64,000 bases of DNA from Misgurnus anguillicaudatus (GCF_027580225.2 NC_073351.2:7420501-7484500); one strand, 5' to 3'. Positions 35,300-48,400 are shown, counted from the stretch's first letter. Program-made: numbers and translations. The notes: generated by a model not told the origin, from the letters alone.

Positions 35300-35800
35300 A
35301 CGAAAGTGATTTAAACTGCAATTCATCGACTGGCCGCTAGAGGCTCCAAAAGGGAGTCAACTCCTATAGACCTCCATGTTAAAATGGCCAATTTTACAGT
35401 AGAAAATAATATGTTTACAGCCTGGTACAAAAATTGTGTTTGTTCTGTAAAGCTAATTTTGCCTTTCATGACAACTGTGAGGGGGGTGAATTTTTTGTAA
35501 CTCATCCGTTTAAATTATATTCAGCTTTAAAGTTCTGCATAATTAAGGGTGTGACCACATGAGTGACGGTTGAACAGCCACTGTGGTCACTAGAATCGAG
35601 CTAGACGGGCGTGGTTTCAGCAACCAGACACCTTAGCTCCACCCACACCCCGCCTCTTTAACCATTTTCAGATATCCGTGACGATGCGCGGACAAGATGG
35701 CGACGGCAGGCACCACCTACTTTAAGCTTCAAAAACGATCTTCAGAAACCAACGGGTGATGTCACAGACACTACATCCATCTTATTTACAGTCTATGAAT
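35300..35800. repeat. Dispersed repeat, CTGCAATTCATCGACTGGCC type
   Basis: It matches the inverse of 27272-27345. It continues with GTTTCAGCAACCAGACACC and CAGACACTACATCCATCTT, words typical of fish repeat 3' ends (TTTACAGTCTATG). Confidence 0.55.
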
Positions 35801-35927
35801 TAAACTTTATATGAAAAATAGCAGAGCGTGCTACACTGGTCTTCTTTGTAACAAACACTGGTGCTCTTTGGACGTTAAGAGGCAATAATATACTAAATAT
35901 ACAAAAATCACTCGAGTGAGAAAAATA

Positions 35928-36430
35928 TTAAAAAGCCTTTAATACACTGGGCTACATACAAAATTAAAAGGTAGATCTACGCGTTTCGGCTTACGCCTTC
36001 ATCAGGATACACATGCATTGATACACAGCGCTCTACTTAAATAGTAATCACGAGCAGCTGGATAATAGATGGGAGTGGCCACCATTCATTCAAATGCAGA
36101 CAATCCAATCAATATATACCCACATTTCAAATCACACTCAAATGTAAATTAAGTAAATAAACAAGAAACTAAGTAAATAAAAGAAAATACCAAAAGAGGG
36201 AAAAAGGGAAAAAAATCAATTTCATCATTTACAACACACAGAGATGTAAATCAATAAACAAAAAATTACAAAAAAGGCAAAAAGTCAATTTCTTTATTAA
36301 CACCAGGAAACTCCATACTTACATACGTAAGCCGAAACGCGTAGATCTACCTTTTAATTTTGTATGTAGCCCAGTGTATTAAAGGCTTTTTAATATTTTT
36401 CTCACTCGAGTGCCTTGGATTTTTGTATAT
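35928..36430. mobile_element. Fold-back element with ACGCGTTTCGGCTTACG arms
   Basis: The left arm of about 80 bp (CTCGAGTGAGAAAAATATTA to CGCGTTTCGGCTTACGCC) is repeated inverted at about 36325-36418. The middle is A-rich (about 36160-36300). A CCTTCATCAGGATAC segment follows the left arm. Confidence 0.8.
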
Positions 36431-36896
36431 TTATGAATGAAACCTCTTATAGCAATAAATATCATGAATGTGAAAGAGCAAATGTGAGTGAGTTCTACAT
36501 GAGTGACGTCAGTTGATTTCTGTTTAAAACAAAAGCCTGTACGTGTACTAAGGTTGTTGAATAAATTGCAATTGGACAGCTCCCGTCACGTAGCAATACA
36601 TTGGTTTATTTTCTCTGCTGCCTTCAGTGTATGAAACCTATGCATAGTTTTATCGTTTGCTCTGTACATGAACCGTAATTTATAATGTATTATCAGAGGC
36701 TGGAAGACGTCCAGCGCAAACAAAGTCCTGAAATGAAGTCTGTACGTGCACTGCGTGCACCTGTTGCATTCAAATGTTGGCTGTGAAGTATGATACGATC
36801 CAGATCGGCATTAAAAATATTACAAGTTGATTCTTTTTTAAATCATAATTGCACTTAAATCAGTGTTTTCCGGGCAGGGGCCCACAGAGGGACCCT

Positions 36897-37125
36897 CCCT
36901 TACGAAAATTAACCATGGTTTTACTACAGTTAAGACCAAAAAAACATGGTAAAACCATGGTTACCACAAAATAACCAAGGTTTTGACAACCATGGTTTTC
37001 AAAAACCATAGTTAAACCATGGTTAGTGTAGTAAAACCATGGTTTTGCTATAGTAATCAATTGACCAAAAAAACATGGTTACTACACTTTCACTACAATA
37101 AAACCATGGTTAATTTTCGTAAGGG
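36897..37125. mobile_element. Palindromic MITE, CCCTTACGAAAATTAACC ends
   Basis: The ends CCCTTACGAAAATTAACC and GGTTAATTTTCGTAAGGG are exact inverses. CCATGGTTTT and AAAACCATGG recur throughout. It is a common cyprinid element. Confidence 0.85.
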
Positions 37126-37595
37126 CTAGCAGATTTTCAAGGGGGCCCCATGACTTAAAATTATTACAAATATGACAAAACAAGCAAAACCATTTTTTGC
37201 AATTTTTGTAGCAAATATACATCTAACTAGTCATTCCAAGCTTTAATTAATTTTATTTGGCAAAAAATTGAATGAGTGGGGGCCTTCAAATATTGTTGTG
37301 GGCAACAAGGGGGCCTTGAAGTAAAAAAGATTGAAAACTACTGACTAAAAGGTCCTGTTCTTTCTGTGTTTTTGAAGTTTTGATTGTGTTTATAGTGGGC
37401 AATATAACATGTGTTCATGTTTCACGTGTAAAAAAACGCGGTATTTTTCACAAAATCTACTCATCTCTGTATACTGCTGTTTTCACTGTCTTAAAAACGG
37501 GCTGATGTCTTCCTTGTTCTGTCCCTCCTTCAGAAATACGTAACGAGTTCTGATTGTGTAGTTTGTTTAGTGTGTTGTGATTCAATAGCAGCTTA

Positions 37596-37946
37596 CCCCT
37601 CGTTCAGACAGCCAGCGACATTATCGCTGTGTGTCGCTTGTCTCTTTCAATGAGGCGTTTCTAAATCTGCTTGTGATAAACAAATGAGTACCATCCACTC
37701 CAGTAACTGACAAGAGAAGGATGACGTGAACTCCACTGCTTCGTTCTTATTGGTAGTCGCTCCCGAAAGTCGCTCGACATTTGCATAAAGTTAAACTTTT
37801 CTTAACTTTCTCGCGTCGCTGGACACGCCCATACGGTCGCCAACGGTCACTGTCGTTCGTGTCGCCGGAAGTCGCCAGGTTTCCATTGAAATGAATGAGA
37901 TCGCGTCGCTCTGCTACTGCTTGTCGTTGGCTGTCTGAACGAGGGG
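37596..37946. mobile_element. Harbinger-like MITE with TTA duplication
   Basis: The ends CCCCTCGTTCAGACAGCCA and GGCTGTCTGAACGAGGGG are inverted, with TTA at 37593-37595 and 37947-37949. Repeated GTCGC/GCGAC words fill the inside. Confidence 0.8.
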
Positions 37947-37987
37947 TTAGCTTAGCAGAGCCGTTTGAGCCAAAGCTGGCGACTGAC

Positions 37988-38608
37988 CATAGATATACAC
38001 TAGATGTCGCCTTGGGGTTCTAAGCATGGGTCAAACCGCCGCCATCTTGGACAGTGCTCCGACATATGGTGCAAACACACTTCCGGTGAGCCGAGTACGA
38101 ATCCCGGCTCGAGGTCCTTTGCCGATCCCATACCCCTCCTGTCGCCTTTCAATTACTACTGTCTATCAATAAAGGCAAAATGGCCCAAAAATATAACTTT
38201 AAAAAAATGTCCCCATCTTGAAACAGGGGTCTTGTCATAGGAAGTAGCTAGGTAATCCTGCTATCTCCGCCTGTACTTCGAATTAATAGACGTTGCCGAA
38301 CTTTTGTGCTGCGTATGGATGTTAGGCCTACTAACACTATGCATTATAGTTAGAAAAAGTAGATTTTCATAATATCAAAATTTAAATTTTTTCTGGACTC
38401 AATGCTAAACACATGTCTGACTGTTGAAATGAACCAAAAGAAAACCAAGAAAATCTCATGATGATTTATGGTGATTTTATTTCTGTTACACCATTGCCTA
38501 CAATAACGATGATGCGGGGTTCCCCTGTTTCAAGATGGCGGCTCTATTTGACGCATTCGGTCCAACGAACTGCCGTAACCATGCAGACACCTAGTGTACA
38601 TATCTATT
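37988..38608. mobile_element. Element with ATAGATAT-ACACTAG ends and 9-bp duplication
   Basis: The left CATAGATATACACTAGATGT and the inverse of the right end, AATAGATATGTACACTAGGTG, pair up. GCGACTGAC flanks both sides (37979-37987 and 38609-38617). Inner CGCCATCTTG/CAAGATGGCG words are also inverted. The 78-codon frame inside is not a gene. Confidence 0.8.
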
Positions 38609-38639
38609 GCGACTGACGTGTCCCGGTGGGCGAAGTTTA

Positions 38640-38870
38640 GTCAAAAACTGTTTCATTGACGTCATTCAATCGGGAAGTAGAGGGCTGTAGTCCAAACTGA
38701 CCCTTCGCTAAAGGCTTTGAAAGGGGAATTCTGTTAAAGGAAATATATCGCCTGGCAGTGAACTTTGAGCTTTATCATTTTACAGGTATTATTTATGCTC
38801 TAACAGCAACATTACACACTAACTAGGGTTTAAAAAATGGGATCAGGAAGAATGTGACCTTTAAATAACA
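38640..38870. repeat. Dispersed repeat 3' end, TATCGCCTGGCAGTGAAC type
   Basis: The segment TTTGAGCTTTATCATTTTAC...GGGATCAGGAAGAATGTGAC belongs to a family widespread in cyprinids. Its other end was not found. Confidence 0.5.
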
Positions 38871-38912
38871 TGATGATAATAACAGTATCAGAAAATATTA
38901 ATGTGGCTTTAA

Positions 38913-39291
38913 AGGTGCAGTGTGTAATTTTAAGAAGGATCTCTTGAAAGAAATGCAAAATAATATACAAAACTATATTATCAGAGGTGTATAAAGACCT
39001 TTTCATAATGACCGTTATGTGTTTATTACCTTAGAATGAGAGGTTTTTATCTACATACACAGAGGGTCCTGTTACATGGAAGTCGCCATTTTGGGCCGCC
39101 ATATTTCTAATGAAACCCTTAATGGACAAACTTTTTTACTATGTTGTTTCCAACGGTGACATGTTTGTCTGGTGTTGGCTACAGTAGCTTCACTATGTGT
39201 TTTAAAAGCGAGGGGTGAGCAGTGGACTGAGCCGTTGGTTGAAATTCACCACCTCACCACTAGATGCCGCTAAAATTTACACACTGCACCT
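38913..39291 (+). mobile_element. Family B TTAA-site MITE, complete
   Basis: The ends AGGTGCAGTGTGTAATTTTA and AATTTACACACTGCACCT are flanked by TTAA at 38909-38912 and 39292-39295. It has the same orientation as 357-713. Confidence 0.85.
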
Positions 39292-39919
39292 TTAAATGAG
39301 CTAATTCTTTAATGTGAAAGTAAGTTGGCTTACTTGCATGTTGCAGTAAGGTGTAGTCATAAATGAAGCCTTTCACCTTAAAAACCACAGCGTGTTTGTT
39401 TATCCACAAGAAAGTCCAGCAGCTCATTAGGATTTCTGAAGGTTTTTGTTTGTTTTGACTCTGAAAATCTCATTTGACCGGGTTCCAACAACAATTCTGG
39501 TTCTCTGTCAAAGTCAAGTTTGTTATCATTTTAAACACTGCATAGCAATGAAGAAAGTAGAAATGTGTTTTCATCAGAACACTGCAGTGCAATATATATA
39601 AAATGACTACAGTAAATTGCATATAAAACTGTCACAATGTGCAAGCCACCATGCAAATGCTAAACAATCTGACAAGTAGAGACTACCTCTGAATGTGGTT
39701 GAAAGTGGTTGAAAGTGGACGAGCTCAAAACTTTTTGAACACCGTTTACACCTGGCATTAACGTCGTCCACTTGTGATCGCAATGATGAAAACGCATGTT
39801 AATGCCAAGTGTAAACAGCCTCTTAGTGTTTTTAACTGTGGGTAATTGTGTGCTATTTGAGCCTAAGCTTTAATGACTTGACAGAACAATATTAAATGCT
39901 AGTGGTTTCTAAATGACCG

Positions 39920-40700
39920 CATTGCCAGGGGTGCCCAGACTCGTTCCTGGAGGGCTGGTGCAGAGTTTAGCTTCAACCCTAATCAAACTCACCAGATGCA
40001 GCTAATTAAGGTCTTAACCTGTAACCCGTAAATCACGACTCCAAAACCATGACTCGGAACTGAGAGTATTACGAGTTCACGGGTGGGAAGTCACAGGTTT
40101 GACTGCGGTTCCAGTGCACTTTCACGGGTAGAAGGTTGGAAAGACATGGGTTACAGGTTGCCTGGAACGCGTACTCCCAGTTCCGAGTCGTGGTTTTGAA
40201 GTCATGCTTTGCGGGCTCAAAAACTTCCAGGCAGTTGAGCTATTTTTGGGGGGTCCTATCCTAAAACGAGGGGGCAATTCAACTATATATATGATGTAGA
40301 TGGCACATTGTCACCGAATATTAATGAACTCTCATATAAAGATGACAGCGTAAGTTACGCACAACAACGCGTGACATGAGCTAATCCAATCAAGTTTGAA
40401 AATAGCTGCATTTTACAGCGCAGCATTTTGATTTGTCAATCTATCAATCAGACTAAGAAATCAACATTTTCTTAATATATTTTAAGCAATTGGAAATATG
40501 AGGCCCCCTCGTGGCTACGCCCCTGCCCTAAATGGACAAACTACTCTACAAAGCGTGTTTTGTAACAATGACGTGTTTGTCCTGTGGTGGCTACCGTAGC
40601 TTCTCTATGCGTTTCAAATGGGAGGGGTGAGGCTGAGCCGTTGGTTGCAATTCACAAGCTCACCACTCGATGCCGCTAAAAACAACACCGTGGACCTTTA
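39920..40700. repeat. Composite of truncated elements
   Basis: 39926-40015 is a CAGGGGTGCCCAGACTCGTT hAT-like fragment. 40025-40200 has an inverted pair (CACGACTCCAAAACCATGAC and GAGTCGTGGTTTTGAAGTC). 40532-40698 is a 5'-truncated family B copy ending GTGGACC-TTTAA. Confidence 0.6.
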
Positions 40701-40702
40701 AG

Positions 40703-40912
40703 CTACACTGTAAAAAATTTGCTATAATTATGCAGCTGGTTGTCAGTAACTTACTGTAGAAGATAAAGACTGAAAATGTTTAATGTTCATTTAACTTTGA
40801 ACAAACTGTTGCCAGTAAATAACAAAAATGTAAAATCTACAGTACAGCAAGTTACTGGCAACCAGTACCCAGTAATACTGTAATTTCTACAGAATTTTTT
40901 TACAATGTACAT
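40703..40912. mobile_element. CACTGTAAAAAA-ended MITE
   Basis: The left ACACTGTAAAAAATTTG is inverted at the right as AATTTTTTTACAATGT. CAGCTGGTTGTCAGTAAC pairs with GTTACTGGCAACCAG. A relative lies at 45014-45434. Confidence 0.75.
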
Positions 40913-41445
40913 TTAAAAAAATAACATAAAAAAATTAGAAAAACAAAACCAAACAAAAAAGTTTTGTTTAAATGTAGCTTAAATAAATTGATTGCGACCA
41001 CTTACCTTAAAAAAAATTAGTATTGAATTAATCATTTTTTTCAGTGTAACCATCTTTTTTTGTGTGTATCAAGTAACCAATAGTATGAGTATGGAACAAC
41101 ATGAGGGTAACTGATGACCCTTTGAAGTTTAATTTTAGTTCTTTGCTGCTTTTAACCTAAGGCTGACGTAAATAAGGTGGTCAATATGCGTTCTTTGAGG
41201 TCACTTCCGTGGCATTTCAATGAGCATAATATAGTTTTGAAAATTGTGTTTCAAATTGTGTTACTGTGATACTTCCTGTTTTAAGATTAAACACAAATAT
41301 ATATTTGTTTATTATCTCAAGTAAATTACCTTTGTAATAAAGTCATTTCTGTAAAATATAAAACTTACAGGACAACTGCCCCAACGTCAACAAAAATACA
41401 TACAGTAAATATAATTCAAATAAAAATATACAAATTCTCTTTTAA

Positions 41446-41680
41446 AGGGATAGTTCACCAAAAAGGGAAAATCATGTCATCGTTTACTCACCCTCACGTA
41501 AACCTGTATGAATGTATTTCTTCTGTTAAAGATGATATTAATGGTATCATTGATGGTAAGCAGACAGTACCCAATGACTTCTATAGTATTTTCCAACTAT
41601 GATAGTAAATACTATCAGCTGTGGTTAGTAAATGATGAGTAGATGATGATAGAATTTTTATTTTTGAGTGAACTATCTCT
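41446..41680. mobile_element. TTAA-site MITE, GGGATAGTTCACC family
   Basis: AGGGATAGTTCACCAAAAA and GAGTGAACTATCTCT are inverted, flanked by TTAA at 41442-41445 and 41681-41684. Confidence 0.8.
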
Positions 41681-41877
41681 TTAAGTACAAGTCATATAAA
41701 ATATATCATTACATAGAAACAGTATTTTGTCTTTTGGAATGAAACAAATTCACATATCATATACAAACATGTAGATTATGTTGAATTTTTAAGGTCTTTT
41801 TAAGGTTTTCAACCCTTTGTTTGAAAAAAGTGCACTTAAACCTCAAGTAGCCCTCAAACTACAACAAATAAAAGACT

Positions 41878-41883
41878 TTTATT
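41878..41883 (-). terminator. Candidate poly(A) signal for the TMEM255-like gene
   Basis: This is the first minus-strand AATAAA after the stop codon at 42451. A GT-rich stretch (TTTGTTGTAGTTTGAGGG on the minus strand) follows within about 30 nt. The 3' UTR would be about 570-600 nt and would include a 208-bp TTAA-flanked element (42018-42225). The match is by motif only. Confidence 0.4.
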
Positions 41884-42017
41884 AAAAAGTATTAACTAAA
41901 CACACTGTACTGTCAAGCTAACAACGTTGTTAAGTGGTAGTTTACTGCGTATCTTAATTCCGTAGTTAAGACAACTCAGCATATTTAACTCAAATAGTGC
42001 GAAGTCTTTATCCTTAA

Positions 42018-42225
42018 AGGCGGGTCCACAATGTTTGAAAAACGCTTTGGAAAAGGAGACGGGCCGACTACCAAAACACACTTATAGCCAATCAAATCAA
42101 ATCAAATTGCGTATGTGTGGGGCGGGTCTATCAACAGAAGGTCCAGATTCTATTGGGGTAGGGGCATGTTTGTTTAGGTGATTTCAAATATCAACATTGG
42201 CTTTCAAACATCATGGACTCCGCCT
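42018..42225. mobile_element. TTAA-site MITE, AGGCGGGTCCACAATG family
   Basis: AGGCGGGTCCACAATGTTTG and CAAACATCATGGACTCCGCCT are inverted ends; TTAA flanks at 42014-42017 and 42226-42229. It would lie in the 3' UTR of the TMEM255-like gene. Confidence 0.8.
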
Positions 42226-42450
42226 TTAAGGATTTGATTGTTAATACATGGCTTTGATATGATTTGCTATTGTTATTTTCCCAGCAAAACATTAAAGTTA
42301 ATTCAATTTAAAATGATTTTTCTCAGATAAATTGTGCATATTAAGAAACATGTAAGCAGTCATGAGTTCATGTTGTCCTTAAGGAAAATCCAGTCTCATT
42401 TCTGTAGGTATGGTTTGCATCTGAAGCACAGACTGGCAGACAGATGTTCT

Positions 42451-45400
42451 CTAGGCGAAGCTGGAGGTCTTATAGGATAGGAGGTTGTAAAGTGGGGCAG
42501 AGGGAGGTGGGTTGGATTGTGTGTGGGATCTATCAGAAGGTCCTGTCTGAGAAACATCAGCTACTCCTGCTGCAGGTGAAACACTGAGTAAAGCCGTCTG
42601 CAGGTTAAAACATGAGCATTTAAAGCAAAAAACTCATACACATAAATTGCCAAATGAATAGATATTAAATTTAAATGTACTATTATTATGTGAGAAAGAA
42701 CTGATTGACAGAAGACCACAAAATGTTTGACCAATCAGTATCAAGTATTCCAAAGAACCATGTAAAAAATATACATATTTTGTCATTTTCATCATGGGCG
42801 AGCCTAATTTCAGATGTTTAAGAGGTGTGTTTGATATATTTATGGTAATCTTCCAATATAAACCGAAGAACACTCATCAGGGGCGATGTTGCTGAGGGAT
42901 CTGGGATGGGTCAGAATTCTGGCAGGAACTCTCAGCAGGGCAGGGGTGTGATCCAGATAAGACCAAGGATCAGTGTACTTAGGCAGGCTTTTATAAGGGA
43001 ATGCTGTGGGATTTTGGACAGGGATTGTTCAGTTCACACCACATTACCAGAGGAATTGATAGGGAGTCTCACAGTTAATTTCAGTGGCCTGTCTGCATAA
43101 CACCATAAAAGATCATAAAAGTGAGCAGAATCCATGTGGTCAAACACAATGTACTGACCGGGTAAAGCTGCTGTCCACTGTTTGAACTGGGGTTCATTAG
43201 CAGAGGTGCAGTGGGTGAGGAACAGTTGCCTCGTTCAAATGATGATAAAGATGAACCACCCCACTGGGGCACATCGGGACAGACACCCAGACTTCTTTGC
43301 TAAAACATGAGGATATTAAAATAGTGAGCTACCCATCACAGCCTATGCAATGATCATACACATAAGCAGCAAACATGTTTTTGTATTTCTCCTTGACATA
43401 TGATTCCAACTTTGGGTGCGAGAGGTGCCGGGTTCATATCCTGGACGAGCCCCCATTTTTATTAAGTCGCATTATTGTGCTGTCAGCTCAAACGGCTGTC
43501 AATTATTTTTTCTCTATCGCTTTCTCTCTGCATAAAATGGCAGTGTAGTGATTGGTTAGTGCAGATTAAGGGGCGGCATTATTGTAATTGGCCTTGATAC
43601 CTTCATCACAAACCAGGCGAAATCTGAACGGCCTAATTTTTTACATGCTTGCACAGAATGGCTTACCAAAACTTGTTACTGGGTTGTTATTTTTCACTGG
43701 GGACCCAATTGGAGCACTTAAACATGGAAGAAGTCAGATCATGCTGTGACCCATTTAATAACATCCATGATGAACTGCGATCAATAAAATTATATATGTG
43801 TCATAAGAATATAATGAAAACAATCTTGTATAAGATCAAAGTAAATGCAGTAGCACAATCCTCACAATTTGAGTTGTCAAGATGAATTACTTTTGAAATT
43901 GAACAAAGAAATTTGCTCTTTCATGCTTGAGCCGTGCTCTTGAGCTGTTTGCACTATCATTGGTGGAGAAAATACAAACACTACTGATAAAACCATTCCT
44001 ATAGTTAAAGATGGTGATGACAGAATCATGCTCTGAGGTTTCTATGTAGCAGGAGAAACTTTAATGTTTCCTTGTGTCAAAAGCAACACGAACAGACACA
44101 TACTCATACACAGGGAAATCCTTTACAGAAATGTGTCACAAAGCCAAACATTGGCACGGAGAGCCAAGATTCACTTCCTGACAGGAATGTTTATTCATGA
44201 ATCTGTTTCACAATTCATATTTTATTTGGCTCCCACACAGGAGGTTTTTAAAGACACAAAATGCAAAAAGGTTTATGAAGAAGTAATCCAATTTTAAATA
44301 TATTTTTTAAATTTGCTACAGTTCATAATATGCAAACCATGCTGTTTTAAAAGGCAACTATTATGCAAAATCAACTTTTACAAGGTTTGGACATAAATGT
44401 GTATTGGCAGTGAGTGAACACAACAACCCTACAATAAAAAATCCACCCTTTTCTTTTTTTAAACCCAATCAAACCATAGCAGTCTCATTAGACATGCCGT
44501 TTTGATTCTCTTGTTAATGTGATGTCACCCAAACAAAGCCCCGCCCATGACCACTGACTGACAAACGTGCATTACCATAGTTTCTGCCCTCAGCGAGTTG
44601 TACGTTGTCTCCTATATCTAAACTGTAATTGTCTCAGACTGTATTCACAGAAATCAGATCTATTTTAGCAGAAAGTGCTCACTGTCTGTTAGTAAGGGAG
44701 TGAGGAGCTGTAGCTCATTTGCATTTAAAGGTACACACACAAAACAGCAAATAGGGTCGTTTTGGACATGCTATAACATATGATCTGTGGTGTTTTGAGC
44801 TAAAACTTTACAGACACATTCTGGGCACACCTGAGGCACACCTTAAGATATAACATCTTGTAAAAATGAGCATAATAGGTGCCCTTTAAGTTATTTTATA
44901 CTACTGTATGACATATTTACTTTTGAATGCTTTGCATGTTGTGTATTGAATGCCGGGACACCCTGGAGAAAAAGATGTTCATCTGGGTAAAAAAGGATAA
45001 ACAAACAACTATACACTGTAAAAAAAATCAGTAGAAATTGCAGCTGGGTTGCCGGTAACTTACCGTAGATTTAAATTTATGTTATTTACTGGCAACATTT
45101 TGTTCAAAGTTACATGAACATGAAACATTTATAAGTCTTTGTCTTTACAGAGTAAAACTAAAAAACAGCATCGAGCAAAACGTTCTGGGAAACAAAATCT
45201 GAAGTAAAAAACAGAAAAAGGTTGATGATGATTTCTGGTTCACAGAATGCTTTGCATGAGGCTGTTATTGTATAGTTTTATTCTGTAAAGATGAAGACTT
45301 GTTAATATTTAAAATTTATTTAACTTTGAACAAACTCTTTTCAGTAAATAACATAAATTTAAATCTACAGTAAATTACCGGCAACCCAGCTGCAATAACA

Positions 45401-48400
45401 CTGTAATTTCTACGGAATTTGTTAACAGTGTACAAACACACAAACAAATAAATACAAATGGATCATTTTATCTTACTCCTCACTGGCAAACACTGAATAT
45501 TAGTTATTATTATTTGTTAGCTTGTTATAATACCACAATAGTTAAAGTTTTCTTTGAAATCAAGAGATAGAAACAGTTAAGAAAGCCCATAACTTTCTAA
45601 AGCACCAAATAAATGAGTAATAAGCATGTAAATTAGTAAAAAAAAATAGTAAAAAGTCTAAATTTATACAAACATACTTTTAATGGCATTGTTTGAAATT
45701 TGATCCACACCTTGCATTGAATTTATTTAAATGACTTACAGAGTCATTTTAATTAGACATATTTCTTTAAGTCAAAACAATTACCACACTCAAGTTTTCA
45801 TACAACAAATACAAATCTGAAACTTTTGTTATTAATTGTTTGGTTTTGGATTATTAAAAAATTATTTCTCATTTTTAGTCCCATTGCTGAAATGAAAATT
45901 CAATAACTAGAAGGTACACTTATCAACCTATCTTAAAGGTCAACTATTGAGAAATTCACTTTTGTATGTTGTTTGAACACAATTGTTTGCCACCTGAGTG
46001 TGAACACAACCATCCTGTAATGATAAAATAATTTTTAATCACTGTAAAATTAACAGTCTCATGGGACAAGCTGTTGGCGTTTATTTGCAAACTGACGTCA
46101 CTTTGCACAGGCCCCGCCCACAACTGTCCAAAGACCACAGTTAGGTCATCTTTTCTATTTTAAATCTTCTTTAATAAACCTGCGGTGATGAATTATGTAT
46201 TTACAACAAAGTAAAATGATCATCATCTTAAAAACTGTGGGCTCTATCTTACACCCAGCACAATGCAACGCAAAGCGCGACGCAAGTGTCTTTTGCTAGT
46301 TTCGACCCAGCGCAATTATCATTTTCACGTTTAGTGCCACGTTGTTTAAATAGCAAATGCATTTGTGACCATGTTTGCGCCCATGGGCGTTCTGATCTAA
46401 AAACGAGGTGTGTTCAGGCGCATTGTTGGCGCGTTGCTATTTTGAGGCAACTAAAATAGACTACACCATTGACCAACAAAAACCTAGTCAAAAGTCTAAA
46501 GTCAATGGCGCAATATGTTTTTTGTTATTTAAAGAGCGCGTAAATATGCGCTATATAAACGGGACCAGGGTTATATTAAAAGATTAAAAGATTGAATGTA
46601 AAAGATTATTATTGAGTCTCTTGGACATAAATGAGGACTAATTATGAGACGTTAGAAGGCGTAAAGAGCTGCTTCACCTGTAGCCTGGTAAGTAAATAAA
46701 TGCTTTGCTTTAAATGCCTCTATTTTTAAATGTTTTTTAAATGCTACCCCACAGATTTATTGTATATGATGACTCTGTACCTGTGGATATGGTGAGATGA
46801 GAAAGATTTTAAGTAATGGTTTTAAAAAATCCCATATGGCGCTGTCCCAGTTCTGAAATGCTTCGGCTCTCCGCACGTTAGTAAATTCTTTATCTCTTGT
46901 TTGTATTTTTAAGTACAAACCTTTTCTTGCATATTTGCAAATTATTTTATGAGATTACAATGATTATTTAGGTTATCAATACATTTACAGCAATTAAAAG
47001 CCTGCTATTTTTACTTCTCTGACTGAAAGAAAACGGCTTTTAAAAGTGTTAACCCAAAAAAATTAAAATTTTCAATAAAAATGAAAACACTTTTTTTAAC
47101 ATTATTCTTAAACTGGGGGTTTTCTTCCTCCGCTTAGTTTTTCAGTTTACAAAGTCCGTCATGTAAATAGGGATTAGACATAGCGCCAGCGCAACTGGCT
47201 TTTTAAAGTGGATGAGAGATAAGACTCTCATTGGTTTATTACACGTTACGCCCAAAACACACCCATTACTCATTACTAGAATGGGTACAACCCTTTTGGA
47301 CCATGCGTTCGGCGCACAAACCATTTTTCCCGTCGTTAAATTAGCAAAAGTGGCATCAGACACGCCCATTTAGACCGTCCGCAGTGCGCTTTAGACAATG
47401 CGCTTAGATCGTTAAAATAGGGCCCTGTGGATGTTTCGGTATAGAAAACAGTTAACGGGGAGGGAGAAACAGCTCATTTGCATTTAAAGAGACACACACA
47501 TAAACAGCTTTTCCTGCACACCCAAAAAGGGGACTTTTCAACATGGTATAAGAAATGATTTATAGGCTATTTGTACAGAATTAAAATGTCAAAGGCTTGA
47601 CTTTTCTGACTGATTCACTGATAGACTCACCATGTCTTTAACACTACCCAACACAGCAGTGGTCAGGATTCCAGACACAAAGGCCAACAGATTGAGGGTA
47701 GTCAGGACCCAGAGGAGAACATACAGAGACAGGACGTCCTGACAGCTCTGCACACCAACAAACTCATAGTAATTGTTCAGATATCCTCCACTGGAAAAGA
47801 AGACCAAGTTTTGTTGTGACTGCATAATGTAACTTTATGTGTACAGTATTGGTGTATTACTTACTTTGCACAATCGTACAAGTCACAACAGTAACATGTC
47901 CCACTACGGACATTCATACTGCAGGTCTCTGTTAGTCCCTGACAAGGAACCTACAAAACAGACATATCAATGATCGTTAAAATTGAAACTTAGTTGTGAT
48001 GTCAAATATTTTCTCTCTCTTTCTCTCTGCACTAAATGGCAGTGCCATGCTTGGATATTGCAGATTAAGGTTTGGTATTATTATAATAAGATCATCTTGG
48101 TTATGACTGTAACCTCGGTTCCCTTAGATAAGGGACGAGACGCTGCGTCATGAAATAACACTTGAAATTTCGACATATGCGGCTGCCCGGAGAATTTTCG
48201 GGTATTTGTTGTATCACCCGCCACCTCTACAATGTGTTTATAGGTGCACTGGAACAATCCTTCCTAAAATGCATTAAACTTTGGTTTACAAAGACGTGAA
48301 ACTCACCAAGTGGTCAGGGGTGTTCACTGATATGCTCACACAAAAATCGCTGCAGACGATGCTTTCCAACAGGTTTTATCGTACTTTTTATCCAACTCCA

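Noticed and set aside
43430..43455. Retroviral primer-binding site for tRNA-Pro on the minus strand
   Set aside because: The similarity runs well beyond 18 nt into the anticodon arm, and no LTR ends at the expected place, so a tRNA-derived pseudogene fits better.
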